Of a stretch of 64,000 nucleotides of DNA, positions 53,073-63,987 are shown one piece after another; positions within the stretch are counted from its first letter, which is position 1, and the number at the start of each line of letters is the position of its first letter. This stretch comes from Dermacentor variabilis (Eukaryota > Arthropoda > Arachnida > Ixodida > Ixodidae). The position numbers were made by a program, and so were the translations under genes. The notes under the pieces were generated by a model. The model was not told the DNA's origin, did no database searches, and saw only the letters and a list, made by a program, of their open reading frames with translations. The stretch is taken from assembly GCF_050947875.1 (NCBI RefSeq), contig NC_134568.1, forward strand, positions 194,320,853 to 194,384,852, read 5' to 3'.

Positions 53073-54044
53073 TCACAGTGGTAGTGTCGACGGCAAGGGT
53101 GCTTCAATGCAGGTGGGCTTGAAATGTTCCAGGGCAATTGTGCCTGGTCGGCGTTTGACGTTCACGACAAAAGTCGTCGGACGGCGCTCGAGAACAGAAT
53201 ATGGCCCGGAGTAGTGGGGCTGCAAAGGCTCTCGCACGGCACAGTTATGCACGAAAGCGTGGGCAGCAGTGCTGAGCGCAGGAGAACCGTACGGAGACCT
53301 TGCTTCTTGCGAACGTGTAGGCATAGGTATCTGGTTGAAGAAAGCTTGCAGTTTGGCAACGTAGTCTGCATTTGTTGGCATAGGTGTTTTGGTTGCGGCG
53401 TCAAAGAAATCGCATGGAAGGCGTACGTGAGCTCCGTAGCCTAGCTCAGCATAGGAGCAACCAAGGTCGCTCTTGAGTGCGGCTCTGATGTCAAGTAGGA
53501 CGAGAGGCAAATACAGAACCCACTTCGGCGATTGATGCGTCATAAGGGAGTACTTGAGATGCCTGTGAAAACGTTCCACAAGTCCATTTGACTGCGGGTG
53601 GTAAGCAGTCATGCGAAAACGTGTCGTTCCAAGAAGTTTGACTAGCTCGTTGACAAGCACCGAGTCGAACTGCCGACCGCGATCGGTGACTATTGCGGAT
53701 GGACAGCCGAACCTTGCAATCCATGTCGACACGAAAGCTGTTGCAACAGTGGCCGCTGAGGTGTCAGATATGGGTGTAGCTTCTGGCCACCGTTTATATC
53801 GGTCGATGCATGTTAGTATGTACGAGTAACCTTTCGAAGGTGCGAGAGTGTCAAAGCGAGCATCCGGTGGAAGAAAAGATTTGGCAGCCGGGATGGGGTG
53901 ACGCTTAATCTTGGAGCGTTGACACGACAAACAGCTGCCAACCCAGTCGCGAACTTGCGCGTTTAGCTGAGGCCAAATGAAACGACAGGAAAGAAACTTC
54001 TGTTTAACAAAACTTGTTGCTGAGCTAGTTGTTTTATGACACAT
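53073..54044 (-). CDS. Ty3/gypsy integrase fragment (element 3)
   Basis: It shows CLSCQRSK (end of the zinc finger), FDTLAPSKGYSYILTCIDRYKRWPEA, VTDRGRQFDS (second Asp), HPQSNGLVERFHRHLK (Glu) and a C-terminal GPYSVLERR module. The segment that should carry the first catalytic Asp is partly deleted between ARFD and APSKGY. The lineage differs from elements 1 and 2; it resembles CsRn1-like elements. The first 20 or so residues come from the insertion border, and the zinc-finger start lies at 56070 and beyond on the other side of a 2-kb insertion. Confidence 0.8.
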   Translation of the reverse strand: MCHKTTSSATSFVKQKFLSCRFIWPQLNAQVRDWVGSCLSCQRSKIKRHPIPAAKSFLPPDARFDTLAPSKGYSYILTCIDRYKRWPEATPISDTSAATVATAFVSTWIARFGCPSAIVTDRGRQFDSVLVNELVKLLGTTRFRMTAYHPQSNGLVERFHRHLKYSLMTHQSPKWVLYLPLVLLDIRAALKSDLGCSYAELGYGAHVRLPCDFFDAATKTPMPTNADYVAKLQAFFNQIPMPTRSQEARSPYGSPALSTAAHAFVHNCAVREPLQPHYSGPYSVLERRPTTFVVNVKRRPGTIALEHFKPTCIEAPLPSTLPL

Positions 54045-54650
54045 TGCAATGGGACGCTCACGTGGATTTTATACTCCATAAACTGAGCCGCACAACAGGT
54101 ATACTACATCGAAATCAGTACCTTTTACCAACGTCTAAATTGATCATTTATAATACACTGTTTGCCTCGCATGTAAATGATTCCCAACTTGTATGGGGCT
54201 TCAAATATCTCTAAAATACTACTGATGCAAAAAAGATACTACGCTATTGCAGATCTGCCGTACAACTCACACACTGAAGGTCTTTTCGCGAAGTAAAGCA
54301 TAACAAAAAGTCATCTCTACAAACTCTCCCACGCACCTACTACTTTCAGGTTAAAGATAGAAGCAACTTAATAAGAAATATAGCACACTTAAAAGAGAAT
54401 ACACCCACATATGACATGCGCAGTCATCAAAAATGGCTCATACCTTTTTCGAGAACAAATTACGGCCATCAAATGGTGGCAAACACCTTGCCACGGCTAC
54501 TAAATTCTTATCTAGAAGCCGGCATTGAGATCCATGCCTTGACACCATCGGAGCTGAAAACTGTGATTTAAATCACCATGGCACAGTGAAGCCACGGGAT
54601 ATTCACAGTGAAAGAAATGTAATTACTCCTTTTAATCGATGTAACCCACT
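54045..54650 (+). pseudogene. LINE ORF2 C-terminal fragment inside element 3
   Basis: In shifting frames: WDAHVDFILHKLSRTTGILH, PTSKLIIYNTLFASHVN, RYYAIADLPYNSHTEGLF, DMRSHQKWLIPFSRTNYG and LNSYLEAGIEIHALTPSELK before a stop. This is the thumb and C-terminal region of a Jockey/CR1-like LINE. It is 5'-truncated and lies opposite to the host gypsy element. Confidence 0.7.
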
Positions 54651-55290
54651 GTTATTTGTTTTAGAGCGCAGCTCTTTGGCGTCCGTTCCTGGGTTTCGCG
54701 TCGTCGTCGGCGTTGTCGTCGGCCTCGTAACCAGCTCCGCCCCCCTTTCATCCCCCCAGCGCTAGCAGCGACCGACTGATACCGCTGGATGCCGCTGACG
54801 CCGCTAGAGAGTCAAGATAACGTGACTGCATAGAACACCGTCGCCGCCATGCAGAAAGAGGAGGAAAGGGTCCCCCCCCCCTGTTCTTGTGTGGCGGATA
54901 GGGTGCTCTTCAGTTGCCGACGCGCCGGTTATTTCACGTAGGCCCCGGCACGTCGACGAATACGTGACCACCTTCCCACGGCTAGACCTGGTTCTTAGCG
55001 CTGCGGAAGCGAGGGTATCATATTGTTTGTGTCGGCATCGGCGGCGTTGTCCCTGAAACCAACTCCGCAGCTGGGGTTGACTCACTATCGGCGTCAGCGG
55101 CATCAGTCAGTCGCTGCTATCTCTTCCCTCCTCCCTTTATCGTGTTGTCCGCTTGCTGCGCGCGCTTCTGCCCCCATCGTTTGCCGCTGGGTGTACACGC
55201 CGCCCCCCTCCCCCCTCTTCCTGCGAGTCTCCGGTTGTCAAAGCGCCGGCTCGAACTTAATTCCTTTCTTCGCTCCTCCTCCAATGCAAC

Positions 55291-55466
55291 CCCTGTGCGG
55301 TGGCAATCAGAGAGCCAGATCGGTGGCGGCGGATCTGTATATGTGCACCGCCCGAGCCGAAATTGCCGCTGCCGTTCGCCCTGTGCGGTGGCAATCAGAG
55401 AGCCAGATCGGTGGCGGCGGATCTGTATATGTGCACCGCCCGAGCCGAAATTGCCGCTGCCGTTCG
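55291..55466. repeat. Exact tandem duplication, 88-bp unit
   Basis: Two identical 88-bp copies (55291-55378 and 55379-55466) each start CCCTGTGCGGTGGCAATC. The absence of differences implies a recent duplication or an assembly artefact. Confidence 0.9.
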
Positions 55467-55501
55467 CCACTGCGAAATTATCTGCCAGTTCTTTCTGAGC
55501 C

Positions 55502-55678
55502 ATGAGCGAGACGACCGATGGAAGTCCTCCGTCTGCTGCTGCTGCTGCTGCTGCTGCTAAACGAGCTGCCAGAGCAGAGGCCCAGCGCCGTCGCCGTCAG
55601 AATCCAGAGGTGCGTGCCGCCGAAGCAGAAGCTTACCGTCGCCGCCGTCGAGATGATCCAGGAGTACGGGAAACATAA
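55502..55678 (+). CDS. Small R/A-rich open frame (58 residues)
   Basis: Starts MSETTDGSPPS, then eight Ala, KRAARAEAQRRRRQNPEVRA, AEAEAYRRRRRDDPGVRE and a stop. The repeated (A/R)E(A)xxRRRRxxxPxVR units recall Arg/Glu/Ala-rich segments at the start of some tick mobile-element proteins. I cannot name the family. It could be a decayed N-terminus of a longer protein. Confidence 0.4.
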   Translation: MSETTDGSPPSAAAAAAAAKRAARAEAQRRRRQNPEVRAAEAEAYRRRRRDDPGVRET

Positions 55679-55976
55679 AAAAAAATTCTGTGATAGCGCA
55701 TACATGTGTTGCTCGATTTCTTTGCCTCAATCTATCGAAAAGGTGAAACAGCTTATTTGCTGCGCTCAAATTTCGCATTAGGAAGTAACGTAATCGTCGG
55801 TAATTTTTTTTCATTTCTGAAAGTGTTCTCTGCCACCGGTCTGCCAATATGTAAAGGGGGCCAGGGACCCCTTAAGCTGCCAGTAAGCAGCTTTTACCTT
55901 GGCCCCTTCCATTTGCTTGTAAATTGGCCCAAATAAAATGAAATGAAATGAAATGACATAAAAACAAAGGTTACGA

Positions 55977-56070
55977 CGCTAAGCAGACGAGGACGAAGTG
56001 AGACATAAGCCACATATGTGGGCGCCCGTATGTGTCGTTTGTGCCTCACTTCGTCATGGTCTGCTTAGCG
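55977..56070. repeat. Imperfect hairpin, arms about 42 bp, at the insertion border
   Basis: CGCTAAGCAGAC, GACGAAGTGAG and CACATA blocks on the left are matched by their complements on the right (TATGTG, CTCACTTCGTC, GTCTGCTTAGCG). The right arm lies at the resumption of gypsy coding sequence. Confidence 0.75.
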
Positions 56071-56941
56071 CAGTAAGCTTTGTTGTGAACCTTCTGCGTC
56101 GCGCGTATCCCACGATGCGACAAGCTGTGGATGTTTCCGAATAAACGTCTGCGAAGGGATGCCGGAATGTATGGTCGTGATTTGCCGGTAGAGGTGTCGC
56201 AGAGGACGGACGTACCATACGTATAATGGGACATTGCACTAGCGCATAAGAAAGGACACGGATAGGAACATGAAAAAGGTACCATGCACCGTCTGGAGTC
56301 AGAACGACGTCCTCCAATTTCAGGCAAGTTGACAAATTGCGGAGGGTACGAAGTTCGGTGTCGCCACGCTGTTGATTGGCAAGTAAATAGACATCGCTGA
56401 TGAAAGGTTCTGACGTCGACGTGGAAACGGCATTGACGCGACTTAGAACGTCGGCTGGAACGTTGTCAGTGCTCATGGTATGACGGAACGTTGCTGTAAA
56501 CTCCGAGATGTAGTAAAAGTGTCGACTGTTGCGGAGCGAGTAACAGGACGCCGTACGGTTCATTGCGCGCACAAGGAGCTTGTGGTCTGTCAACACAGTA
56601 AATGCACGGCCTTTGAAGCAATGGCGAAAATGTCTGGTGGCCATGCAAACAGTGAGTAATTCACGGCCGAACACGCTGCAGCGGGTGTGCGCAGGCTTCA
56701 GTTTCCTGGATATAAAGGCGAGTGGTTGCAATGCGGTGTTGATGAATTGCTGCAGAACGGTGCCAACAGCGGTGTTTGACGCGTCTGTCATGATGACAGT
56801 GGGCGCGTCTCGCTTTGTGCGTCTGACCAACGTGGCGTCGGCGAGGGCAGACTTGACTCTTGTGAAAGCGTCGGTGGCCTCTTCACTCCACTGAAGCACT
56901 TCCTTACCCTTGTTTCCCAGCTGAGCGTCTAGCGGAGCCAC
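56054..56941 (-). CDS. Ty3/gypsy RNase H and start of integrase (element 3)
   Basis: It contains APLDAQLGNKGKEVLQWSEEA (end of RT), VIMTDASNTAVGTVLQQ (RNase H Asp), VFGRELLTVCMATRHFRH (Glu), FTVLTDHKLLVRAM (Asp) and DNVPADVLSR. The last third is frame-shifted; another register gives YIPASLRRRLFGNIHSLSHRGIRATQK, the start of the integrase zinc finger, up to the insertion. RNase H key residues are present. Confidence 0.8.
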   Translation of the reverse strand: MAPLDAQLGNKGKEVLQWSEEATDAFTRVKSALADATLVRRTKRDAPTVIMTDASNTAVGTVLQQFINTALQPLAFISRKLKPAHTRCSVFGRELLTVCMATRHFRHCFKGRAFTVLTDHKLLVRAMNRTASCYSLRNSRHFYYISEFTATFRHTMSTDNVPADVLSRVNAVSTSTSEPFISDVYLLANQQRGDTELRTLRNLSTCLKLEDVVLTPDGAWYLFHVPIRVLSYALVQCPIIRMVRPSSATPLPANHDHTFRHPFADVYSETSTACRIVGYARRRRFTTKLTALSRP

Positions 56942-57840
56942 AAGTAGTTTGCAATCGGGAATGAATCGGCGATAGAACTTGATGAAACCGAGAAACTGGC
57001 GAAGCTTGGTGAGTGTGCTTGGTTGTGAAAGGGCTTCGATGACACCAATCTTGGACGGCGGTGGTCGAATGCCGTCAGCGTCGACGGTATATGCACAAGG
57101 AACTCGAGTTCCGGCCGACCGAATTCGCTCTTGGTGGTGTTGATGACAGTTCTTTTACTGGCAAAGCGTGAAAACCACAACCGGAAGTGTTGAAGATGTT
57201 CTGCGAAAGAGATTGCGACGAGAAGGTCGTTAATGTACGCAAAAACGAAAGCCAGGCCTCGAGTGACGGAATCGATGAAACGCTAAAAGGATTGGCCAGC
57301 GTTCTCTAGGCCGAAGGGCATGTGGAGAAATTCAAGAAGACCGAACGTTGTGGTGATGGCGGTCTTGAAATGTCTTCTGGAGCTACCGATAGTTGATGAT
57401 AGGCGCGAACGAGATCGATCTTAGAAAAGGTCGTCGCACCGTGCGATGCTATCGTGAAGTCCTTAATGTTCGGGAGAGGGTAGCGATCAGGAACTGTAAT
57501 GTTGTTTAGCGCCCGCTAATCGCCGCATGAGCGCCAATCTCCAGTCTTCTTAGGCACCATGGGAAGTGGTGATGCCCAATTACTGGACGAAGGGTGAATG
57601 ATGCCAAGTTGCAGCATGTGTTCGAGCTCCGCGCCAGCGGGGACGAACGCCAGGATCGGAAATAGACTGGTGGGCCGGAGGTGATGATGTGATGGCACAC
57701 GTCATGTTGGACCGGTTGCGTCCAGTCCGGCAGGCGCGTCAAAGTGGAAAACTCGTGTAGGAGCTCGGCAAAGGGTTCGTCCAACATGGCGGAAATAGGC
57801 GCAATCGGCGATGTGCTTGTTGCTGGGACGCGGGGAACGG
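56942..57840 (-). pseudogene. Ty3/gypsy reverse transcriptase remnant (element 3)
   Basis: Pieces in several frames match RT: a DVCHHIITSGPPVYFR-type entry segment (57630-57700), EHMLQLGIIHPSSSNWASPLPMVPKKTGDWR (57540-57640), a FAYINDLLVA segment in place of the YxDD motif near 57220, and FGRPELEFLVH with tether sequence near 57100. Many shifts and stops; not functional. Confidence 0.7.
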
Positions 57841-57874
57841 ACAGCTGGGTAACGGAGTCGATGAGACGGCGTCG

Positions 57875-58291
57875 TTAAACTTCGACAAGGACGCCATAGT
57901 TGTGCAAGAAGTCTGCTCCAATGAGTGCACGACGGACGTCTGCAACCAGGAAAATCCAGTGGAACATTCGTCGTAAGCCAAGGCTTATAGCATGACGGAG
58001 CGTGACGGAGTGTGACGAAAAAACTGGAATACTGGTGCCATTGACGGCTTGCAAAAACGACAGAAGTGTCGCTTTTCGGTCGGAGCATTGAGCGAGCATA
58101 ATGCTTACGTTAGCTTTTGTGTTGACTAAGAACTGTTGTTCCGTAACTCTATCCATCACGGAGAAAAGCCGACGTGTGTGTTGAATCGGACCACTCGTCG
58201 CCGCTGGAGGTCGGCCGGCCTGTTTCCTTGCCACGCGCAGAGATGTCGATAGTAATGGGCGTCGTTTCCAAAACGGTGGTGGTAGTAGCAA
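57875..58291 (-). pseudogene. Ty3/gypsy aspartic protease remnant (element 3)
   Basis: The frame has FLVNTKANVSIM where family members have a DTGA-type active site, so the catalytic Asp is Asn and the Gly is Lys. RRALIGADFLHNYGVLVEV, the C-terminal protease block, is well preserved. It overlaps the gag C-terminus in another register. Confidence 0.7.
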
Positions 58292-59110
58292 ACGCCAAGT
58301 GTTCTAGGTGAAGTTTCATTGCGGGTGCCTGGGCGTCTTGATTTCCTGGCACTACGCTTGTGGGGCTGACGAGATGACGTGCGGCGACGTTCCGCGGCAC
58401 AGATGATGCATCCCAGGCACTCACACAAGTAGTCGAGCGCAGACTGCGCTGCTAAAGAGCACGGGAGGATGTCACCCAGAGACGATAGCGTGGATGGGAT
58501 GCTTGGGGTGGCGAATTCTATGACTGTCGGCCAACGCGGCAAGTCTTAAAATCCATGATATAAGCTGTCACCAGGACCATCTGCACGTTAGCCGGGAGTC
58601 ATTGCAAAAACAATTCGTGCAACAGCGTATTGTCAATGGATCTCTCGTTGTCTCCGAGCAGCTGCCTCCTTCGGCGAAGAACTTGACTAGGGCATCGGTC
58701 ACCGAGTTCTTCAGCGGACAAAAGCTGCTGGATGCGAGAACGCTGTGAAGCTGCGGTGCGCTTTAGCACAGATGCCTTGAGATCGTCATCAGCGGCGGTA
58801 GACAGTGGGGCGTCCAACAAATCTGCTACTTGGTCAACAGCGGCGGGTGAGAGCGTTGTGACGGCGTAATGAAACTTTGACGCTTGTGAACGTACACCAG
58901 GCACTTGGAATTGCGACTTGGCTTAAGAAACCACGCCGAGGGATGCTGGTTCCAGTACTGTGGGAGGCGGACGGCGATGGCCGAACAGGAAGGCTCATCG
59001 CCTTCTTCGGAAGGGTTCTGACTCTGTGCACTCGTAGCGTTGGTCGGGTCTATGGTCGTCTCTACCACAGGAACGTATCGCAGGATCACGTCCGAGGTCA
59101 CCAAACTGTG
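58156..59110 (-). pseudogene. Broken gag of Ty3/gypsy element 3
   Basis: From the start side: AIAVRLPQYWNQHPSAWFLK (about 58950), then QASKFHYAVTTLSPAAVDQVADLL, RIQQLLSAEELGDRCPSQVLRR and LLHELFLQ (58599-58890), a stop, and near 58230 CYYHHRFGNDAHYYRHLCAW, a Cys/His motif. These blocks match the gag of tick CsRn1-like elements by general resemblance. Two or more frame changes. Confidence 0.7.
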
Positions 59111-59175
59111 GCGACGAGCGACCGCGTAGACCTGTGGAGTCTCGGCCTTCCGAAAGAGAGAGAAAACCGACAAGC
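59111..59175 (-). repeat. End of the 5' LTR of element 3
   Basis: The minus strand ends GCTCGTCGCCACA at 59111, followed by GTTTGGTGACCTCGG, a TGG-type primer-binding start. The 65 bp match 52584-52650. The outer LTR part is not alignable. Confidence 0.5.
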
Positions 59176-62100
59176 TAGAATAATAGCTAAGCTGACAGAG
59201 ACCTCTTTGCAAATCAACTCTCGGGCGAAGAGAATTGGTAATTATCCAGTCAGCCGTACAATTTATTGCGTAACGAAGGATAAAGCACATTTACTTCGTG
59301 TTCGGCTGAAAGCCTGCTCTATATCAAGCGAGTAAGCGTGACACCCTGGGAAGGAAGCAATGATTGGGCTGCTTGTTTTCCCCTTTAGGGGGAGGTTATA
59401 TGTCTTTATAAAATAATAGTAACAGTAAACATAATTACTGGCCAGCGCAGTCTTCAATCGGTGATAGTGAAAAGTATCTTATAGGACGTTGTTGGTTGCG
59501 CTGTAGACAAAAGGAAGTTCTTAATTCTTATGAGTTCGGCATTTTACATCTATAGATTTCGCGTATAGGTGAGTTTTCTCATGAGTTTTTTTAGTTACCA
59601 CAGTTGAAAGAAAAAGAAAAAAAAAAGTCATGCTTTGGAGACAGTTTGGTTCACGAATGAAAAGATGTTCGGCCCTAAAAACGTTAGCAGAGCTTAGCGA
59701 CGACATGTCCTGTTGGATTTTTTTCTCCACTGGATACAGTATCAGCTTTATTCTCATTTCACAACCTACACTCCCATCTTAGTGCATACAAATACTTCCT
59801 TTGCAAATGCGATCGCAAAAAAGATAATAAAATACAAAAGAACATAAAAAATATTCTGGGAAAAATCTCCATTCGCATTGCAGATTTACCTTATACCATC
59901 TTTGATCCCTCTAAGCGCGTGTGCAAATGGAAGAAAAATAAGTAGCTCTCTAGAAGCTTCAAACCTTTCAGAAGTACGCATATCCGCAGTTCGTTCCCAG
60001 CTAGCGTAGATACGGCGATGTATATATTTTTTTCGATGGTGTAAGCTAAAACCCGAAGACCACATTTTACAGTACCGGATCTATCCTCAGACTTACATGA
60101 AGTTTTTGAAAAAGCAGTAAAATACTCGATCGCTCATACCAGTGGCTTGGGGCGCGATAGGAGATCTTTGTTCGATACGTGTTCTCTTCGGTTGCTGCAA
60201 CGTCACAAGGGCACTAAGCAAAATTTGTAAGAACGGGAGGGAGAGAGCAGCCAATCGGCAAGCGGTGAACTCCCCGGAAGTTTACTAGCCTCATTTGTCA
60301 TCTGCTTTCAGACAATATGCTACAGAATGAAATGCTTCGCGTCTTCTAATGAATTATATCCTTGTACAAAAACGTATTTTTTTCTTCTCAAGCTTAAAGG
60401 CATTCTCAAATAGTAATACGTATGAATACTACAATTTATAACTATTAGTTTCCCTGCGTGGTCCCTATATGTGGTGTCGCGCACATCGAGGAAAAAATGA
60501 AACGACGGGAACAGTGGCGCACATTTCAATAGCCAACAACAACATTCCACCGGCTCGCTGGTATCCGATGATGGGGTGGAGTTCGCCGCACAACTAACGT
60601 ACCCTTTGCTTCGAGAAACAAAAGCGACGCCAGAATTCGCTTTCTGTCTCCTCTTGAAACGCGTTTCGCCCCTCCAACTGCTCTCTTTCCTCTTCGAGCG
60701 ATACCAATGCAACAACCGTAGTTCCCATCGCAAGCGCCATTTTCTCGAATTAAACTATGGATTGGATCCGAACGTACCATTCCGCGGCCGAAGCCGCCGC
60801 TTAGATCCAATCCAATCCACCAGACGTGTCATGCGAGGCCGGTCCCGTAACGAGCGTATCATCGCTCCAAACTTCCCAACTCCCGTCGGGTTCGGCGCCT
60901 AGCAGACGACGTGCTGATTGATGTGATGATTGACAGGAGCGTGTCGTAATTTTGATGTCACTAAAAACGTGGCCGCACCCCGCGGCTGGCGGGGTAGGCC
61001 AATCGAGCGCGCCGGTAACCGAACGAACGCGCCGAAAAACGATCTCAGATCTCACCCTCGCTGTCGATGTCGACAATAGTCACAAGCAAGCGATTATGTA
61101 TTATTGCGATAGCAATTAAATAGACACTTCAAGTGAATTGAAATGCGCTCCCGTGCGATAAGATCGCGTTGATTCCACGCACCGTTTGTTTTGGGTGCGA
61201 GGGAAGGCGTGCGAGGGTGATCCTAGAAGGAGGGTGGCTTGATGTTGCTTGCTGTGCACCGTCCTCCGGCGCATGAAATGTTCTAAGTCCCGTGATGAAA
61301 CACGCGTTTGGTAGGGGAGAGGGGGGGATAGAGGTGAGTGGCGGTAACCTGATCAAGCGCGTGCTGGAGGGGGGGGGGGGGGCAGCTAAACGTGCGTCTG
61401 CTCCTCTACACCAGCCGATTGTTTTTATGATTATATGTTCGCTTTATCAGTTCTCTAATAAATTAACATAGAAGGTCCGGACTGCTGTTTGTAACCTTGG
61501 GACCTCCTTCTTTATGTTTATCTGTATTCCATGTTCTTATCTTACGACTAATAAAGATTGAAAGAAAGATTAAACGTGGATCTTCTGAAGCACATAACCC
61601 AGTTGTCCATACTTTGGTCCTCTTTGTATGCTCTATGTATGCATAAGACTAGAGCATTCATATAGGGCAGATCCAAGACAGCCCCTTTGTTATGAAGGTG
61701 CGAGGTTCCCACAGTTGCAAGGGATACGCGACAGGCTGTGGAAACATGCGATTGAAAGCACTATTTTCTTACGCTGCAATCACCGTGCAGAACTTCTTTT
61801 TTGATTAAGTGTATTTAAGGAGAGGTTGGTGCCTATGTGTGACGCCGGCTACTTCTCTTCTCTTACGTGTAGTTATCGTGGGAATGTTGTCAACAACCAC
61901 CAAACTGGACAAATAAACACATGAACGAACACTCCCGTACTATGTCTAAATACTGCGATATAAATAAATGTTAGCGCAACAGAAAAGTTCACATGGCATA
62001 AATACTCACAAAACCGAAGGGTTGACACGCAACACATCAGTTCGCACAGCATAAATTTTCACAAAACCAAGATTTTGGGTACTTGAATGCCGCACTCTAA

Positions 62101-62235
62101 ATGCAACAAATACAAATGCTACATGAACACGAATACATAATGGACATGTAATTAAGGGTGCCCGTTAGTAATAACAATGCGAGCAATAACTATTGTATGA
62201 CTTAGTATCTCCGCTATCATCCGCTATGGGAAAGC
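59176..62235. other. Anonymous DNA with a retroposon tail and G-runs
   Basis: A LINE-like 3' end (CTTATCTTACGACTAATAAAGATTGAAAG) ends near 61565. There is a G14 run at 61369-61382 and an 11-bp inverted pair TGGATTGGATC / GATCCAATCCA at about 60759-60826. The GC-rich block 60800-61080 has frames on both strands without a known domain. No gene is called. Confidence 0.4.
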
Positions 62236-62239
62236 TTAA

Positions 62240-63558
62240 AGGGACACTAAAGGTTACCAGAAACTCAAGTTAAAGTGGTAGAGCAATGTTCTAGAACGTC
62301 TAAGGCGTCAATATAATCGCGAACAGAGCTTTAGTAACCGAGAAATTGAGGTAAATGCATGACACGATTTGAGACCCCCCAGCGACATTCCGGTACTAGC
62401 CCGATGACGAAAGGTCTCCTCATAATTTGTGTTACTAATACTCAACTACTCGTATTAAAAATATCATTTCATTCGATTATAAGCCGGAAAAAATGCTACT
62501 TGTCTACGTCTATTCGATTCTAGGAAAAAATAACATTTTGACGTTACCCTTCAGTAATATGGGTGTTCGAAAGGTTTCGTTTTCGCTCGACTCTGCGCCG
62601 CGCACGCTTTGGAGTTTCAGTAGTTTCGTTATCGCGTCGTGCTGTGAGGGTTCTGCTCGCGAAACTTTCATTTGGAACAAGCAGCGAGAATGCCACGTCC
62701 ATGTGATGTCGTGGGAAGCCCTCGTTGCTTTCCCGCTCCGGAGAGCCGGTGTCGAGGCCGCCGTCGTAGTACGCAACGACGCCGGCAGTGCGAGCCCTCA
62801 GAAGCAGGTCGCGCTCGTCGGTGCTCAAATCGCTGAAGTTGAGCCCACCATCGCGAGCCAATCTGTCGGTGTCAGGGTCCATTGCGACGAGCATCGAAGT
62901 TAGCGTCATAGAATGAAGTACCAGCTTATGGGCGTCTTGCGCTGGAGTGTGAGGTATAGTAGCGGCGCCTGGTGGCGGTGCGGGAAACGACATCTGGGTC
63001 GTGCCAGCTTGGGTCGTATTGAGCCCTGGCTGTGGCGAAGCACGTTTCTAGGCCGAGTTTTGCGTCGATTCGCACATTTTTATGCCCTGTTGCGAGTGCG
63101 AAAAGGCTCGTCGCTTCTCATAGACCACGCCGACCACGCTGCGAGCTCGCTGCAGCCTATAGTTTAACGAAAACGGACTCTCCGTGTGCCGTGGGACGTA
63201 ACGTGGGACGTAATTCGTTTCTCCTTCCGCTAGCCACCATACTCCCGCTTTCGCTCTGCTGTCGGCTCTGTCTTGGCTCTGTTTCTGGCCGCGCGTTCGC
63301 GTTTTGCGCAGAAAAGCCGTAGCGCCGTCTGCGGACGCCGTTCTACTCACCGATGGCGCAACGTCACTATGAGACCATGATGTCAGTTCTCCTCGATCGG
63401 AGGGCGGGCGATTTGAACTGCGCTAGAGGTACGCGGACGCTTCAGAACGCATTTTCTCTTAAAATAAGTCTCTCCTTGGCACGAAACAAGCGTTTCGAGG
63501 TTTCTGGGATGGTATTTCAACAGTCCACGTTGACTTAATAGTAACCTTTAGTGTCCCT
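62240..63558. mobile_element. 1.3-kb TTAA-flanked DNA transposon (piggyBac or Kolobok-like)
   Basis: Perfect 18-bp inverted termini AGGGACACTAAAGGTTAC (62240-62257; complement 63541-63558) are flanked by TTAA (62236-62239, 63559-63562). The termini differ from those of the element at 17698. The AGGG start with TTAA duplication could fit Kolobok; piggyBac is also possible. One interior open frame is described separately. No catalytic domain is visible, so it is probably non-autonomous. Confidence 0.85.
62544..62993 (-). CDS. Uncharacterised open frame inside the TTAA element (149 residues)
   Basis: It starts MSFPAPPPGAATIPHTPAQD, has an acidic middle (MDPDTDRLARDGGLNFSDLS, DERDLLLRARTAGVVAYYDGG) and a basic end (RRDNETTETPKRARRRVERKR). 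It stops within 310 bp of the left terminus. Composition is protein-like rather than random. It may be a first exon of the parent transposase or a captured exon. I do not recognise it. Confidence 0.4.
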   Translation of the reverse strand: MSFPAPPPGAATIPHTPAQDAHKLVLHSMTLTSMLVAMDPDTDRLARDGGLNFSDLSTDERDLLLRARTAGVVAYYDGGLDTGSPERESNEGFPRHHMDVAFSLLVPNESFASRTLTARRDNETTETPKRARRRVERKRNLSNTHITEG

Positions 63559-63749
63559 TTAAAGATGGACTGTCGAGGAAGACGTGTACTATCCTTTGCG
63601 TCGGACCATGAGCTCTGCTGCCTAAATGATGGCAGTCCAACTTTTCGGCGGGGATCGACATACAGCAGCTGCCTGGACTTGACTTTTGTTTCAAGATGCC
63701 TCAGTGCCAGTGTGAAATGGTTCACGGACAACGAAATGCATGGTAGTGA

Positions 63750-63987
63750 TATAATAATATTTGGGGTTTTACGTGCCAAAACCACTTTCTGATTATGAGG
63801 CACGCCGTAGTGGAGGACTCCGGAAATTTTGACCACCTGGGGTTCTTTAACGTGCACCTAAATCTAAGCACACGGGTGTTTTCGCATTTCGCCCCCACCG
63901 AAATGCGGCCGCCGTGGCCGGGATTCGATCCCGCGACCTCGTGCTCAGCAGCCCAACACCATAGCCACTGAGCAACCACGGCGGGTA
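63750..63987 (-). mobile_element. tRNA-derived SINE (Ruka-like), full-length, 11-bp target duplication
   Basis: It is flanked by CATGGTAGTGA at 63739-63749 and 63988-63998. On the minus strand: CCCGCCGTGG head, A-box-like TGGTTGCTCAGTGGC, B box GGATCGAATCCC, body and a TATTATTATATC tail. This is the best reference copy in the window and among the least diverged. Confidence 0.95.

Larger units (their letters stand above)
54660..55960 (+). mobile_element. Retroposon-like unit with GC-rich body, small R/A-rich ORF and (AAATG)n tail
   Basis: The GC-rich body includes Ser/Pro/Arg-coding frames, an exact 88-bp tandem duplication and a (GCT)8 run. It ends in CCCAAATAAAATGAAATGAAATGAAATG, a tail typical of target-primed insertion. 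Together with the LINE piece before it, it fills the gap in the integrase gene of element 3. Confidence 0.5.
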
